DNA from: Actinoplanes palleronii
GTDB lineage: Bacteria > Actinomycetota > Actinomycetes > Mycobacteriales > Micromonosporaceae
Assembly: GCF_016862315.1 (NCBI RefSeq)
Contig: NZ_BOMS01000057.1
Span: forward strand, 159,304-223,303
Length of the DNA stretch: 64,000 bases
Reading direction: 5' to 3'
Position numbers and translations under genes: made by a program. The notes below the pieces were generated by a model. The model was not told where the DNA came from and made no database searches. It was given only the letters and a program-made list of their open reading frames with translations. Positions 1 to 7,913 of this stretch are shown here, one piece after another. Position 1 is the first letter of the stretch. Every line of letters starts with the position of its first letter.

Positions 1-1827
1 CATCGCCACGCCGATGTCGGCGCGGCGCAGCGCGGGCGCGTCGTTCACCCCGTCGCCGGTCATCGCCACCACCTCGCCGCGCTGTTGCAGCGCGGCGATG
101 ATGTCCAGCTTCTGTTCCGGCTGGGTCCGGGCGTACACCCGGGTCTTCGCCACGTCGTCGCCGGTCAGCCGGCCCCGGTCACCCTCGGCGACCGCCTCGC
201 CGGCGGGCAGGATCCCGAGCTGCCGGCCGATGGCGGCCGCGGTTCCCGGGTGGTCACCGGTGATCAGAAGCAGACGTACGCCGGCCCGCTCGAACGCCTG
301 CGCGGTGTCTCGCGCGGTGTCTCGCAGCGGGTCACCGATGCCGACCAGCCCGGCCGCCCGCAGCGGTAACGGCCCAGCCGGGTCCGGGCGGCCGGTGGTC
401 TCCGCGGTGGACACCGCCAGCACCCGCAACCCGTCGGCGGCCAGCTCCGCGGCCGCGGCCAGCAACGCCGCGTCGCGCCCGGGGTCGAGCACCGCCTCCG
501 GCGCGCCCTTGCGGACCACCAGGTAGCCGTCGGCCCGGCGGTGCACCGTGGTCATCCGACGCCGGGCCTGCTCGAACGGCAGTTCCGCGACGCGGGGCGC
601 GGCGGCGCGCTCGGCCTCCGGATCCAGGCCGCACCGGGCGGCGAAGGTCAGCAGGGCGGCCTCCATCGGGTCGCCGGCGGCCGCCCATCCGGTACGGTCG
701 CCGTCCGGCGCCAGCAGGCCCGCGTCGTTGCACAGCGCCCCGGCCCGGGCGAGCGCCCGGAGCGGGCCGCCGTCCGGGACCGTGCCGCCGTCGCGGCGCC
801 GCACCCGCCCGGCGGGGTCGTACCCGGCGCCGGTGACCGTGTGCCGCACGCCGTCCGCGGTGACCGCGCGCTGCACCGTCATCTTGTTCTCGGTGAGGGT
901 CCCGGTCTTGTCGGAGGCGATCACGGTGACCGAGCCGAGCGTCTCGACCGCGTGCAACCGGCGCGGGATGGCCCGGGTCCGGGCCATCCGCCGGGCACCG
1001 AGCGCCAGCGCCAGGGTGACCACGGCGGGCAGGCTCTCCGGCACCGCCGCGACGACCAGGCTCACCGCGGTGATCGCCATCCGGACGAACGGTTCCCCGG
1101 CGAGCAGACCGAGCGTGAAAACCAGCGCCGACACCGCGACCGCGGTCAGGCCGAGGATCCGGCCCAGCGCGGCGAGGCGCCGCTGCAAGGGGGTCGGCCC
1201 CGGCCGGGTGCCGGCCACCAGGGCGGAGATCCGGCCGAGCGCGCTGGCCGCGCCGGTGCGCAGCACGGTGCCGGCCGCCCGGCCGCCGGCCAGCACGGTC
1301 CCGGCGCCGGCCGCCTCGGTCACGTCGCGGTGCACCGGTACCGATTCCCCGGTCAGCGCCGACTCGTCGAAGGTGGCCCGCTGCGCCTCGGTGAGGTCCA
1401 GGTCGGCGGGGACGACGTCACCGGCCTCCAGCCGGACGTGGTCACCACGGACCAGCCCGGCGGCCGGCACCAGCTGGTCCCGGCCGTCGCGGACCACCCG
1501 GGCGACCGGTGCGGCCAGCCGGTCGAGTGCGGCGATGGCCGCGTCCGCCCGGATCTCCTGGACCACGCCGATCACCGTGTTCACGGCCACCACCAGCACG
1601 ATGATGACGGTGTCCGGCAGGTCGCCGAGGGCAGTGGTCACCGCCCCCGCGGCCAGCAGCAGCGCGACCAGCGGGTCGGCCAGCTGGCGGCCGACCCGGC
1701 GCGCGACACCGCGGCGCGGGGGAGCGGCCACGACGTTCGGGCCGTCGGCGGCGAGTCGCGCCGCGACCTCGGCCGCGGAGAGGCCCCCGACGGTGGGACC
1801 GGTGGTTCCGGCCAGGCTGGTCGTCAC
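1..1827 (-). CDS. P-type cation-transporting ATPase, N-terminal 609 residues (runs off window)
   Basis: Integral-membrane ATPase coupling ATP hydrolysis to cation transport through a phospho-aspartate intermediate. The GTG start at 1827 follows a GAGGAGG ribosome site. Visible in order: an N-terminal cation-ATPase domain with two helices at about residues 51-90, the actuator loop with TGES (159-162), the membrane motif PESLP (263-267) followed by an ALGARRMAR-type segment, the phosphorylation motif DKTGT (306-310), a KGAPE nucleotide-binding motif, and the hinge GDGVNDAP near 590. The C-terminal membrane domain lies beyond position 1. The PESLP motif and the sequence after it place it with type II (calcium/PMR1-like, CtpF-like) pumps; the ion cannot be read from this part. 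It follows the flavodoxin gene by 49 bp and probably shares its transcript. CtpF of Mycobacterium belongs to the DosR regulon, which fits the neighbourhood. Confidence 0.93.
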   Translation of the reverse strand, partial: MTTSLAGTTGPTVGGLSAAEVAARLAADGPNVVAAPPRRGVARRVGRQLADPLVALLLAAGAVTTALGDLPDTVIIVLVVAVNTVIGVVQEIRADAAIAALDRLAAPVARVVRDGRDQLVPAAGLVRGDHVRLEAGDVVPADLDLTEAQRATFDESALTGESVPVHRDVTEAAGAGTVLAGGRAAGTVLRTGAASALGRISALVAGTRPGPTPLQRRLAALGRILGLTAVAVSALVFTLGLLAGEPFVRMAITAVSLVVAAVPESLPAVVTLALALGARRMARTRAIPRRLHAVETLGSVTVIASDKTGTLTENKMTVQRAVTADGVRHTVTGAGYDPAGRVRRRDGGTVPDGGPLRALARAGALCNDAGLLAPDGDRTGWAAAGDPMEAALLTFAARCGLDPEAERAAAPRVAELPFEQARRRMTTVHRRADGYLVVRKGAPEAVLDPGRDAALLAAAAELAADGLRVLAVSTAETTGRPDPAGPLPLRAAGLVGIGDPLRDTARDTAQAFERAGVRLLLITGDHPGTAAAIGRQLGILPAGEAVAEGDRGRLTGDDVAKTRVYARTQPEQKLDIIAALQQRGEVVAMTGDGVNDAPALRRADIGVAM

Positions 1828-1876
1828 GGCGGCCTCCTCGATGCCGGGCCGGGCGCGGTGGCCGGTCCGATGTGCT

Positions 1877-2350
1877 TCAGACGGTGCCGCTGATCGCCAG
1901 AACCTTGCGGGTCCACTCGCCGATGGCGGCCCAGTCGCGCAGGTCGGCCCGGATACCGCGGCGCCGCGGCCGGTCCGCGCCGCCGAACAGGCCCACGGCG
2001 ACCGGTGTCAGCCAGGGCTGCCGGTCCAGCGCCCGGTCCAGTTGCTCCGAGCTGCGCAGCCAGGCCTCCTGCTCGTCGCGGCGCGGGCCCATCCCGAACA
2101 CGGCCACGGGGACCGCATCCAGGTCGTCCCGGTGCCGGGCGAGGAAGCGGTGTGCGTCCCGGTGCCAGCGCCCGGAATAGAGCGGAGCGCCGACGACGAT
2201 CAGGTCCCAGCCGGTCAGTGGTCCGCTGACCGTCCGGGCCGGCTCGACCCGCACCTGGGCGCCTTCGGCGGTGGCGGCGGTCGCCACCGCTTCGGCGACC
2301 TCCCGGGTGGTGCCGTTCTTGGTGGCATAGGCCACGAGGATGTTCGTCAT
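1877..2350 (-). CDS. Flavodoxin-domain protein
   Basis: A 157-residue flavodoxin-like FMN protein, probably a cytosolic electron carrier or a protoporphyrinogen oxidase (HemG)-like enzyme. The FMN phosphate loop is visible at residues 8-19 (AYATKNGTTREV), followed by the VGAPLYSGRWH segment typical of the Flavodoxin_5 family. I chose the ATG at 2350 because GGAGGTGG lies just upstream; an in-frame start at 2428 would add 26 residues without family similarity. It lies 71 bp after the DUF2267 gene and 49 bp before the P-type ATPase, so the three are likely one operon. Flavodoxin_5 proteins often occur in actinobacterial stress clusters with Usp and DUF2267 genes. Whether it serves the pyruvate oxidoreductase further along is unknown. 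Confidence 0.88.
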   Translation of the reverse strand: MTNILVAYATKNGTTREVAEAVATAATAEGAQVRVEPARTVSGPLTGWDLIVVGAPLYSGRWHRDAHRFLARHRDDLDAVPVAVFGMGPRRDEQEAWLRSSEQLDRALDRQPWLTPVAVGLFGGADRPRRRGIRADLRDWAAIGEWTRKVLAISGTV

Positions 2351-2421
2351 CTCGCCACCTCCCGACTCCAGCTTGGGCCGGGCCGTTCCGGCCGGTAAGG
2401 GCCGAAGGTCCGCGGACGCGG

Positions 2422-2982
2422 TCACCATGGGTCGTGCAGCGACGCGGCAATGAGCAGTTCGGTGTTCCGGCGGGCCGCCCGCGCCAGCTGGTCCGGGTCC
2501 AGCTCGGCGACGTCCGGCTCCCGGTGCACCGGCGGTTCTGCCCGCTCACCGGTCTCGGCCGGGCCCCGCAGGATCCGGCGGATCGGATCCGGTAGCACCT
2601 CCAGGACCTGGTCGACCTGACCCGGCGACATCCGGTCGCGCAGCTCGGCGGTCACCACCGCGGCCGCGGTGTCGACCTCGTCGACCGGGATCTGCGCCTC
2701 GAGGGCGAAGCGCCGCCGGTACTGCTCCGGCCCGTATTTGACCGGAGCCCGGCCGGGTTGCCAGCCGTCGTAGAAGGCGCCACGGAAGAGTTCCGGGAGC
2801 TGGGCGGCGAAGTCCGCGGCCACGGCGGCCGGCAGCCGGTCGCGCAGGGTGTGCAACCAGGCCCGCAGGATCCGGTGCGCGGCGTGCCGGTCGCCGTCGC
2901 CGAAGCGCCTGGTGATGCCGGCGAGCCAGTTCTGTGCGGTGTGCACGGCGTGGTCGAACACGTCGATCGTGGTGGATGCCAT
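2422..2982 (-). CDS. DUF2267 family protein
   Basis: A 186-residue soluble protein of the DUF2267 family: an N-terminal helical repeat with DRHAAHRILRAWLHTLRDRL and LPELFRGAFYDGW, then a second repeat ending LPDPIRRILRG. No enzymatic function is known for the family. The ATG at 2982 is preceded by GAGGAGG. It is the first gene of a likely operon with the flavodoxin and P-type ATPase. The last 35 residues are acidic and variable. Its upstream region (2983-3067) contains GAGCCGTTCGGCCC, which only weakly resembles the DosR-like boxes found elsewhere in the window. Confidence 0.9.
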   Translation of the reverse strand: MASTTIDVFDHAVHTAQNWLAGITRRFGDGDRHAAHRILRAWLHTLRDRLPAAVAADFAAQLPELFRGAFYDGWQPGRAPVKYGPEQYRRRFALEAQIPVDEVDTAAAVVTAELRDRMSPGQVDQVLEVLPDPIRRILRGPAETGERAEPPVHREPDVAELDPDQLARAARRNTELLIAASLHDPW

Positions 2983-3067
2983 GATGCCTCCTCACGTTCC
3001 ATGAACCCCCTTCCCAGCCTGATCTCGGCCTGGCCGGCCGGGGCAGAGCCGTTCGGCCCGGACTCGG

Positions 3068-4675
3068 TCAGGACAACGCGGACCGGCGGCGTCCTGCCAC
3101 CAGCAGCCCGAGCGCGGCCCATCCGGCGAGTACGGCCAGGTGACCGGCGGCGACACCGGCGCCGGAGGCGTCCGGGCGGGTCGCCGCGAGGACCGCCTGC
3201 AGCAGGTGGCGCAGCGGGAAGAGGTCCGCCACGGTGGTGAGCCAGCCGGGCAGCGGCCGGTCACCGACGACGAAGATCTCCGACGCGAAGCAGAGCGGCA
3301 GCAGTGTCCCGAGCGTGACGGCGACGATCGACCGCGCGGAGGGCAGCAGCGCGGCCACCGCCAGGCCCAGCGCCGCGAAGCACAGCGATCCGGCGACGAT
3401 GGTGAGCAGCAGGGCCGGCAGCCGGACCGGGTCCAGCCGGACCCCGAGGAGCCCGGTGCCGACCGCGGTGAGCAGCACGGCGGCGAGCAGCGAGACGAGC
3501 AGCGCCGCGCTCGCCCGGCCGGTGAAGTACCAGCGGAACCGCAGCGGTGTACCGCGCAGCCGCTTGAGCACCCCGGCGGACCGGGCGACGACCACCGACT
3601 CCGGCATGTCGACGTAGGCGGTGAGGGCGGCGGTGTACGTGATCATGCCGGCGAACAGGTACTGGGCCAGGGGCATCCCGTGCACCCGCCCGTCGCCGAA
3701 GACGGTCGGGAACAGGGCCAGCAGCAGGGCGGGGAAGACCAGCGAGAAGAAGACCGAGAGCAGGTTGCGGCGCAGGCCGAGCAGCGCATAACCGATCTGT
3801 CCGGCCAGTGGTGACCGTCGCCGCGCCCTCGGCCGCGAGAGGTGCGGCCGGGCGACGACGTCCGGCTCCGTCGTCACCCGCGGTGCCGTGGAACCACGCG
3901 GTTGCCACCCGAACCGCAGCCGGGCGGCCAGCGCGCCGGCCACGGTCCAGGCCACGATGACGGTGAGATGACCGGGTGAGAAGCCGTACCCGGGGGTGGG
4001 GTCGAAGGTCTCGGCCATGGCGCGGGCCAGATGCTTGAGCGGCAGCACCGAGCCGAGCACGTCGAGCCAGCGGGGCAGGGCCGCGCCGACGATGAAGACG
4101 TCGGAGACGAAGGCCAGAGTGATCAGCAGGCCCTGGGCCAGCGACTGGGCGACCAGCACGGTCCGGGTCAGCGAGGCCAGCGCCAGTCCCAGGGCGGCGC
4201 AGCAGGCGATGCCGAGCAGCAGGGTCACCAGCATCGCCGGGACCTTGCGCCAGACGAGCTGGACGTCGTACCCGGCCACACCCACCGTGGTCAGCAGCAG
4301 CACCGCGATCCCGGAGGCGACCACCGCGGCGGCGATCCGGGACGCGAGCACGGTCCGCGCCCGGACCGGGGTGGCGCGCAGCCGCAGCAGCACCCCGGTC
4401 TCCCGCAGCCCGGCCAGGTCCACCGCGACCAGCACGAAGGACGCCTGCGCCACGCCGAACACGGCGAACGGCGAGACCAGGTACTGGGCGATCGGCACAC
4501 CGTCCGGGGTGGTCTGGCCGCCGACGATCGACGCCACGATGACCAGGAAGGCGAGCGGGAACGCGAGGGTGAAGAACGCGCCGATCGGGTTACGCGCGAA
4601 ACTCCGCACCGCGTGGCCGGTCAGCGGCCGCAGCGCGGACCGGTGCCGGGTCGCGACGTCAGCCGGGCCGGTCAT
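3068..4675 (-). CDS. ABC-2 type transporter, two fused permease units
   Basis: A 535-residue membrane protein made of two tandem ABC-2 permease domains, each about 250 residues with six predicted helices. The halves share the same order: FFTLAFPLAFLVIVA / FFSLVFPALLLALF at the first helix, then RLRATPVR / RLRGTPLR, then a proline-rich segment with LPLKHL / FPLRHL. They are joined by an arginine-rich linker around residues 265-290. Its start overlaps the end of the ATPase gene by 17 bp, indicating translational coupling, and the fused permease would need only one ATPase gene partner. Substrate unknown; the family includes DrrAB-like drug and lipid exporters. Confidence 0.9.
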   Translation of the reverse strand: MTGPADVATRHRSALRPLTGHAVRSFARNPIGAFFTLAFPLAFLVIVASIVGGQTTPDGVPIAQYLVSPFAVFGVAQASFVLVAVDLAGLRETGVLLRLRATPVRARTVLASRIAAAVVASGIAVLLLTTVGVAGYDVQLVWRKVPAMLVTLLLGIACCAALGLALASLTRTVLVAQSLAQGLLITLAFVSDVFIVGAALPRWLDVLGSVLPLKHLARAMAETFDPTPGYGFSPGHLTVIVAWTVAGALAARLRFGWQPRGSTAPRVTTEPDVVARPHLSRPRARRRSPLAGQIGYALLGLRRNLLSVFFSLVFPALLLALFPTVFGDGRVHGMPLAQYLFAGMITYTAALTAYVDMPESVVVARSAGVLKRLRGTPLRFRWYFTGRASAALLVSLLAAVLLTAVGTGLLGVRLDPVRLPALLLTIVAGSLCFAALGLAVAALLPSARSIVAVTLGTLLPLCFASEIFVVGDRPLPGWLTTVADLFPLRHLLQAVLAATRPDASGAGVAAGHLAVLAGWAALGLLVAGRRRSALS

Positions 4676-5576
4676 CGGAATCCTCCGCGGTGAGCGCCAG
4701 GTAGACGTCCTCCAACGCCGGTGGGCTGACGGCGAAGTCCAGCAGCGTGACCTGGTGCTGCACCGCCCATCCGGTGAGCCGCCAGGAGTCCGCGACCGGC
4801 TCCCGGGAAGTGACCCGTACCGTCGCCCCGGCCACCTCCGGCGGCGCGCTGAGCGCCGGCAGGTCGGCGACCCGGACCGCCGCGGGCAGCTCGAACGTGA
4901 TGACCGTCGGCAGTTTGCTGGCGGCCCGCAGGTCCTCGGGGGAGCCGATCGCCAGGATGCGTCCCGCCCGCATCACCGCGACCCGATCGGCGAGTCGCTG
5001 CGCCTCCTCGAGGTAGTGGGTGGTCAGCAGGATCGTCGTGCCGAGCGCCCGCAGGTTCCCGACGAGATCCCAGGCGCGGTGCCGGGCGGCCGGGTCGAAG
5101 CCGGTGGTCGGCTCGTCGAGGAAGAGCATCTCGGGTGCCCCGGCCAGACCCAGCGCCAGGTCCAGCCGCCGCCGCTGACCGCCGGAGAGCCCCTTCACCC
5201 GGGTGTCGCGTTTGCCGGCCAGCCCGACCAGTGTGATCAGCTCGTCCGGGTCGTGCCCGCGCGGGTACAGTGCGGCCTGCAGCCGGACCAGCTCCCGGAC
5301 GGTGAACTCCTCCTCGAACCCGGCCGACTGCAGCACCACCCCGATCCTCGACCGGTAGGCCGGGCCGCCGGTCGCCGGGTCACAGTCCAGTACCCGGACC
5401 GTACCGGCGTCCCGGGTGCGGTACCCCTCCAGAATCTCCACAGTGGTGGTCTTGCCGGCTCCGTTCGGTCCGAGCAGTGCGAACGTCTCGCCGTCGCCGA
5501 CCGAGAAGCTGATCCCGTCCACCGCCCGCACCGGCCCGTACGCCCGGACCAGGTCGCGTACCTCGATGGTGGCCAT
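4659..5576 (-). CDS. ABC transporter ATP-binding protein
   Basis: A 305-residue cytosolic ATPase that would power the downstream fused permease. Motifs: Walker A GPNGAGKTTT at about 35-44, signature LSGGQRRRLDLAL, Walker B LFLDEP, D-loop and switch histidine in TTHYLEEA. The C-terminal extension after about residue 225 is typical of DrrA/CcmA-type exporters. I chose ATG 5576 (MATIEV) because the 47 residues in front of it in the longer reading frame are low-complexity and unlike the family, and GAGGGTGGG precedes 5576. Divergent from the Usp gene at 5684. Confidence 0.93.
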   Translation of the reverse strand: MATIEVRDLVRAYGPVRAVDGISFSVGDGETFALLGPNGAGKTTTVEILEGYRTRDAGTVRVLDCDPATGGPAYRSRIGVVLQSAGFEEEFTVRELVRLQAALYPRGHDPDELITLVGLAGKRDTRVKGLSGGQRRRLDLALGLAGAPEMLFLDEPTTGFDPAARHRAWDLVGNLRALGTTILLTTHYLEEAQRLADRVAVMRAGRILAIGSPEDLRAASKLPTVITFELPAAVRVADLPALSAPPEVAGATVRVTSREPVADSWRLTGWAVQHQVTLLDFAVSPPALEDVYLALTAEDSDDRPG

Positions 5577-5683
5577 GTTCCCACCCTCGCGCGGGCGCGC
5601 GGGCCGGCGGCAGCGCGGGAAGTCCCGCACCGGCAGGCCTTCCGGCCGCTGTCCGGCACCTGGGGCCGGTACACCCTGGGGGT

Positions 5684-6121
5684 ATGAGGACTTCGCCCGC
5701 TCGCCCGTCCCGGTCACCGCAGCCCGGCGGCCGGATCGTGGCGGGCCTGATCGGCGCGGTCCCGGCCGAGACCGTCCTGCGGTATGCGTTCGGCGAGGCC
5801 GAGCGGTACGGCGCGGCGGTGACCGTGGTGGCCACCGGACCGGCGTCCACGGCCGACGACCGGTTCGTCCGCGACGTGGCCCGCCGGTGGGCCGACAAGT
5901 ACCCGGCCGTCGACGCGACCGTCACGGTCCGGCGCAGTGTGGACGCGGTGATCACGCTGGCTGCCGCGAGCCGCCAGGCGGACCTGCTCGTGGTGGCGGC
6001 CGGAACGGATCCCCGGTCCGCGGCCATGGTCGCCGCACTGGCCCGTCTGGCGCACAGCGCGGTGCGGATCGTGGACGGCGTGTCCGATCGGCGCTGCCCG
6101 GTCGGCCCGGGCGGCAGGTGA
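5684..6121 (+). CDS. Universal stress protein (UspA-like), single domain
   Basis: A 145-residue protein with one Usp fold: a beta strand with IVAGLIGAV at 18-26, the RYAFGEAERYGA helix, and ADLLVVAAGT near residue 100. The usual ATP-binding G-2x-G-9x-G-(S/T) motif is not recognisable at the end, so ATP binding is doubtful. Its stop codon is followed in the same frame by a degenerate 2TM-domain remnant. The promoter is shared divergently with the ABC ATPase at 5576; GGGGCCGGTACACCC just upstream is a weak DosR-box-like sequence. Confidence 0.75.
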   Translation: MRTSPARPSRSPQPGGRIVAGLIGAVPAETVLRYAFGEAERYGAAVTVVATGPASTADDRFVRDVARRWADKYPAVDATVTVRRSVDAVITLAAASRQADLLVVAAGTDPRSAAMVAALARLAHSAVRIVDGVSDRRCPVGPGGR

Positions 6122-6310
6122 CGTCCGGCCCTGTGCCCGGCCATCGCGGTCACGTGGTGGCTGACCACCCCGGACGGATTCTTCTGGCCGATGTTCCCGC
6201 TGTTCGGGTGGGGTATCGGCGTCGCCTTCCACATCTGGGACGTGTTCGTCGGATCCGAGCCGTCCGAGGAGGCGATCCGCGCCGAGACGGACCGCCTCGA
6301 GAAGCGCTGA
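6122..6310 (+). pseudogene. 2TM-domain protein remnant (C-terminal half)
   Basis: Reading on in the frame of the Usp gene after its TGA gives about 62 residues containing a second membrane helix and a conserved tail: GFFWPMFPLFGWGIGVAFHI, then EEAIRAETDRLEKR and a stop at 6308-6310. This matches the C-terminal half of small 2TM-domain proteins (pattern YFWPxxPxxGWGIGxxxH, tail ending in DRLxKR). No ATG or GTG start precedes the conserved block and the first helix is missing, so it appears to be a truncated relic, possibly left by a deletion that joined it to the Usp gene. Confidence 0.7.
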
Positions 6311-6385
6311 CCCGCGCCGGATCCGCACCCGGCCGGCACCCGTCGCCGCACCCGGACCGCAACCGGTCGCCGCGAAGGTGAACGG

Positions 6386-7873
6386 ATGTCTCCGAGCTTG
6401 CGAGCCGGCCTTCTCGGCGCCGGACTGGTCGTCGGGCACTTCACTGCGTTGCGGGTGCTGCCGCCCGGCTCGCAGGCGGCGACGAACCTCAGCGTCGGGG
6501 TGCTGATCCTGTCCGCGCTGATCGCCGCGGCCAGCGCCGGCGCCGCGGCCCGGCGCAACACCGGCCGGGCCCGGTACGGCTGGGCCGTCCTCGCCCTCGG
6601 CATGGTCGGCTGGGCGTTCGGCGAGTCGGTGTGGGCGTTCTACGTGACGTTCCGCGAGGGCCACGCCCCGTTCCCGAACGTCGGCGACTTCGGCTTCCTG
6701 CTGATGGTGCCGGGTGCGGTCGCCGGGATGGTGGCGGTGCTCGGCGTCCGGCGCGGCCTGCTGCGGGTGATGCTGGACGGCCTGGTCATCGCCGGTTCGC
6801 TGCTGTTCCTGAGCTGGGCGTTCATCCTCGAACCGGTCTACCAGGCGGGCAACCTGACGGCCGGCGCCAAGGCGATGTCGCTGGCCTATCCGCTCAGCGA
6901 CGTGCTGCTGGCCGCGGTCGCGCTGATCCTGCTGCACCGGGCCGCACCCGGGCACCGGGCGACGGCGGCGCTGATCCTGGCCGCGGCGCTCGCGCTCAGC
7001 GTCGGTGATCTCGGGTTCGCCTACCTCAACCAGCACAGCACGTACACCTGTGGCGATCCGATCGACACCGGCTGGGTGGCCGGGTTCGTGCTGATGGCGC
7101 TGGCCGCGCACCGGGCCCCGGCGGCCCGCCCGGGTGACGACGCCGAGCAGAGCGTGCCGATCCTGCTGTGGCTGCCGTACCTGCCGCTGGCGCTCGCGGT
7201 GCTGGCGGCGGTGGACCTGCTGGCGAGCGGGGACCGGCTCAGCGCCTTCCTGTCCGTGCTGCTCGGCACGGTGCTGCTGCTGGTGCTGGCCCGTCAGCTG
7301 GTGGCGCTGCGGGACAACACCGCGCTCAGCCGCGACCTGCACCGGGTGGTCGCCGAGCTGCGCGAGCGGGAGAACGAGTTGCATCACCTGGCCTACCACG
7401 ACCCGCTGACCGGGCTGGCGAACCGCGCCCTGTTCGTGTCGGCCGCCGAGGCGGCCCGCGACGACGAGACCCTGGCGGTGCTCTACCTCGACCTGGACGG
7501 GTTCAAACCGGTCAACGACGTGCACGGGCACGCCGCCGGTGACGCGCTGCTGATCGAGGTGGGCCGGCTGCTGCGGGCGCACACCCGGGCCGACGACCTG
7601 GTCGCCCGGCTCGGCGGCGACGAGTTCGCGGTGCTGATGCCCGGGGTGAGCGGCCGGTCCGAGGCCGAGGACCTGGCCCGGCGGCTGACCGAGCGGCTCA
7701 CCCAGCCGTTCGGCATCCTCGGGCACACCGTGCGGATCGGCGCGAGCGTCGGCGTCGGCCTGCGCGAGGAGGGCGACCTCAGCGTGGACGCGCTGCTGCG
7801 CCGCGCCGACGAGTCGATGTACGCGGTCAAGTCCACCCGCCCGGGCCGTCGTCCGGTGGTCGAGCGGGTGTGA
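6386..7873 (+). CDS. Membrane diguanylate cyclase (GGDEF domain)
   Basis: A 495-residue protein predicted to make cyclic di-GMP at the membrane. Residues 1 to about 310 form some eight or nine hydrophobic helices with no recognisable ligand domain; a short helical linker (ELRERENELHHLAYHDPLTG) leads into the GGDEF domain at about 335-490. The active-site motif GGDEF is intact at 410-414, and an inhibitory-site RxxD (RADD, 401-404) lies five residues before it, so the enzyme should be active and subject to product inhibition. It stands alone between the 2TM remnant and a terminator shared with glpD. Confidence 0.93.
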   Translation: MSPSLRAGLLGAGLVVGHFTALRVLPPGSQAATNLSVGVLILSALIAAASAGAAARRNTGRARYGWAVLALGMVGWAFGESVWAFYVTFREGHAPFPNVGDFGFLLMVPGAVAGMVAVLGVRRGLLRVMLDGLVIAGSLLFLSWAFILEPVYQAGNLTAGAKAMSLAYPLSDVLLAAVALILLHRAAPGHRATAALILAAALALSVGDLGFAYLNQHSTYTCGDPIDTGWVAGFVLMALAAHRAPAARPGDDAEQSVPILLWLPYLPLALAVLAAVDLLASGDRLSAFLSVLLGTVLLLVLARQLVALRDNTALSRDLHRVVAELRERENELHHLAYHDPLTGLANRALFVSAAEAARDDETLAVLYLDLDGFKPVNDVHGHAAGDALLIEVGRLLRAHTRADDLVARLGGDEFAVLMPGVSGRSEAEDLARRLTERLTQPFGILGHTVRIGASVGVGLREEGDLSVDALLRRADESMYAVKSTRPGRRPVVERV

Positions 7874-7909
7874 TCCGGCGCGGCCCCGCCCCCGGAACCG
7901 CGCCGGATC
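7872..7909. terminator. Bidirectional terminator-like hairpin
   Basis: A perfect 11-bp inverted repeat GATCCGGCGCG / CGCGCCGGATC with a 16-nt loop fills the gap between the convergent diguanylate cyclase and glpD genes. It has no U-tract, as is usual for GC-rich actinobacteria. Confidence 0.65.
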
Positions 7910-7913
7910 GGTC

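Noticed and set aside
541..2398. Long forward frames opposite the P-type ATPase and flavodoxin
   Set aside because: The reverse strand encodes recognisable motifs (TGES, DKTGT, GDGVNDAP); the forward translations are low complexity.
5714..7726. 670-codon reverse frame opposite the diguanylate cyclase
   Set aside because: Glutamine/arginine-rich shadow of the GGDEF gene.
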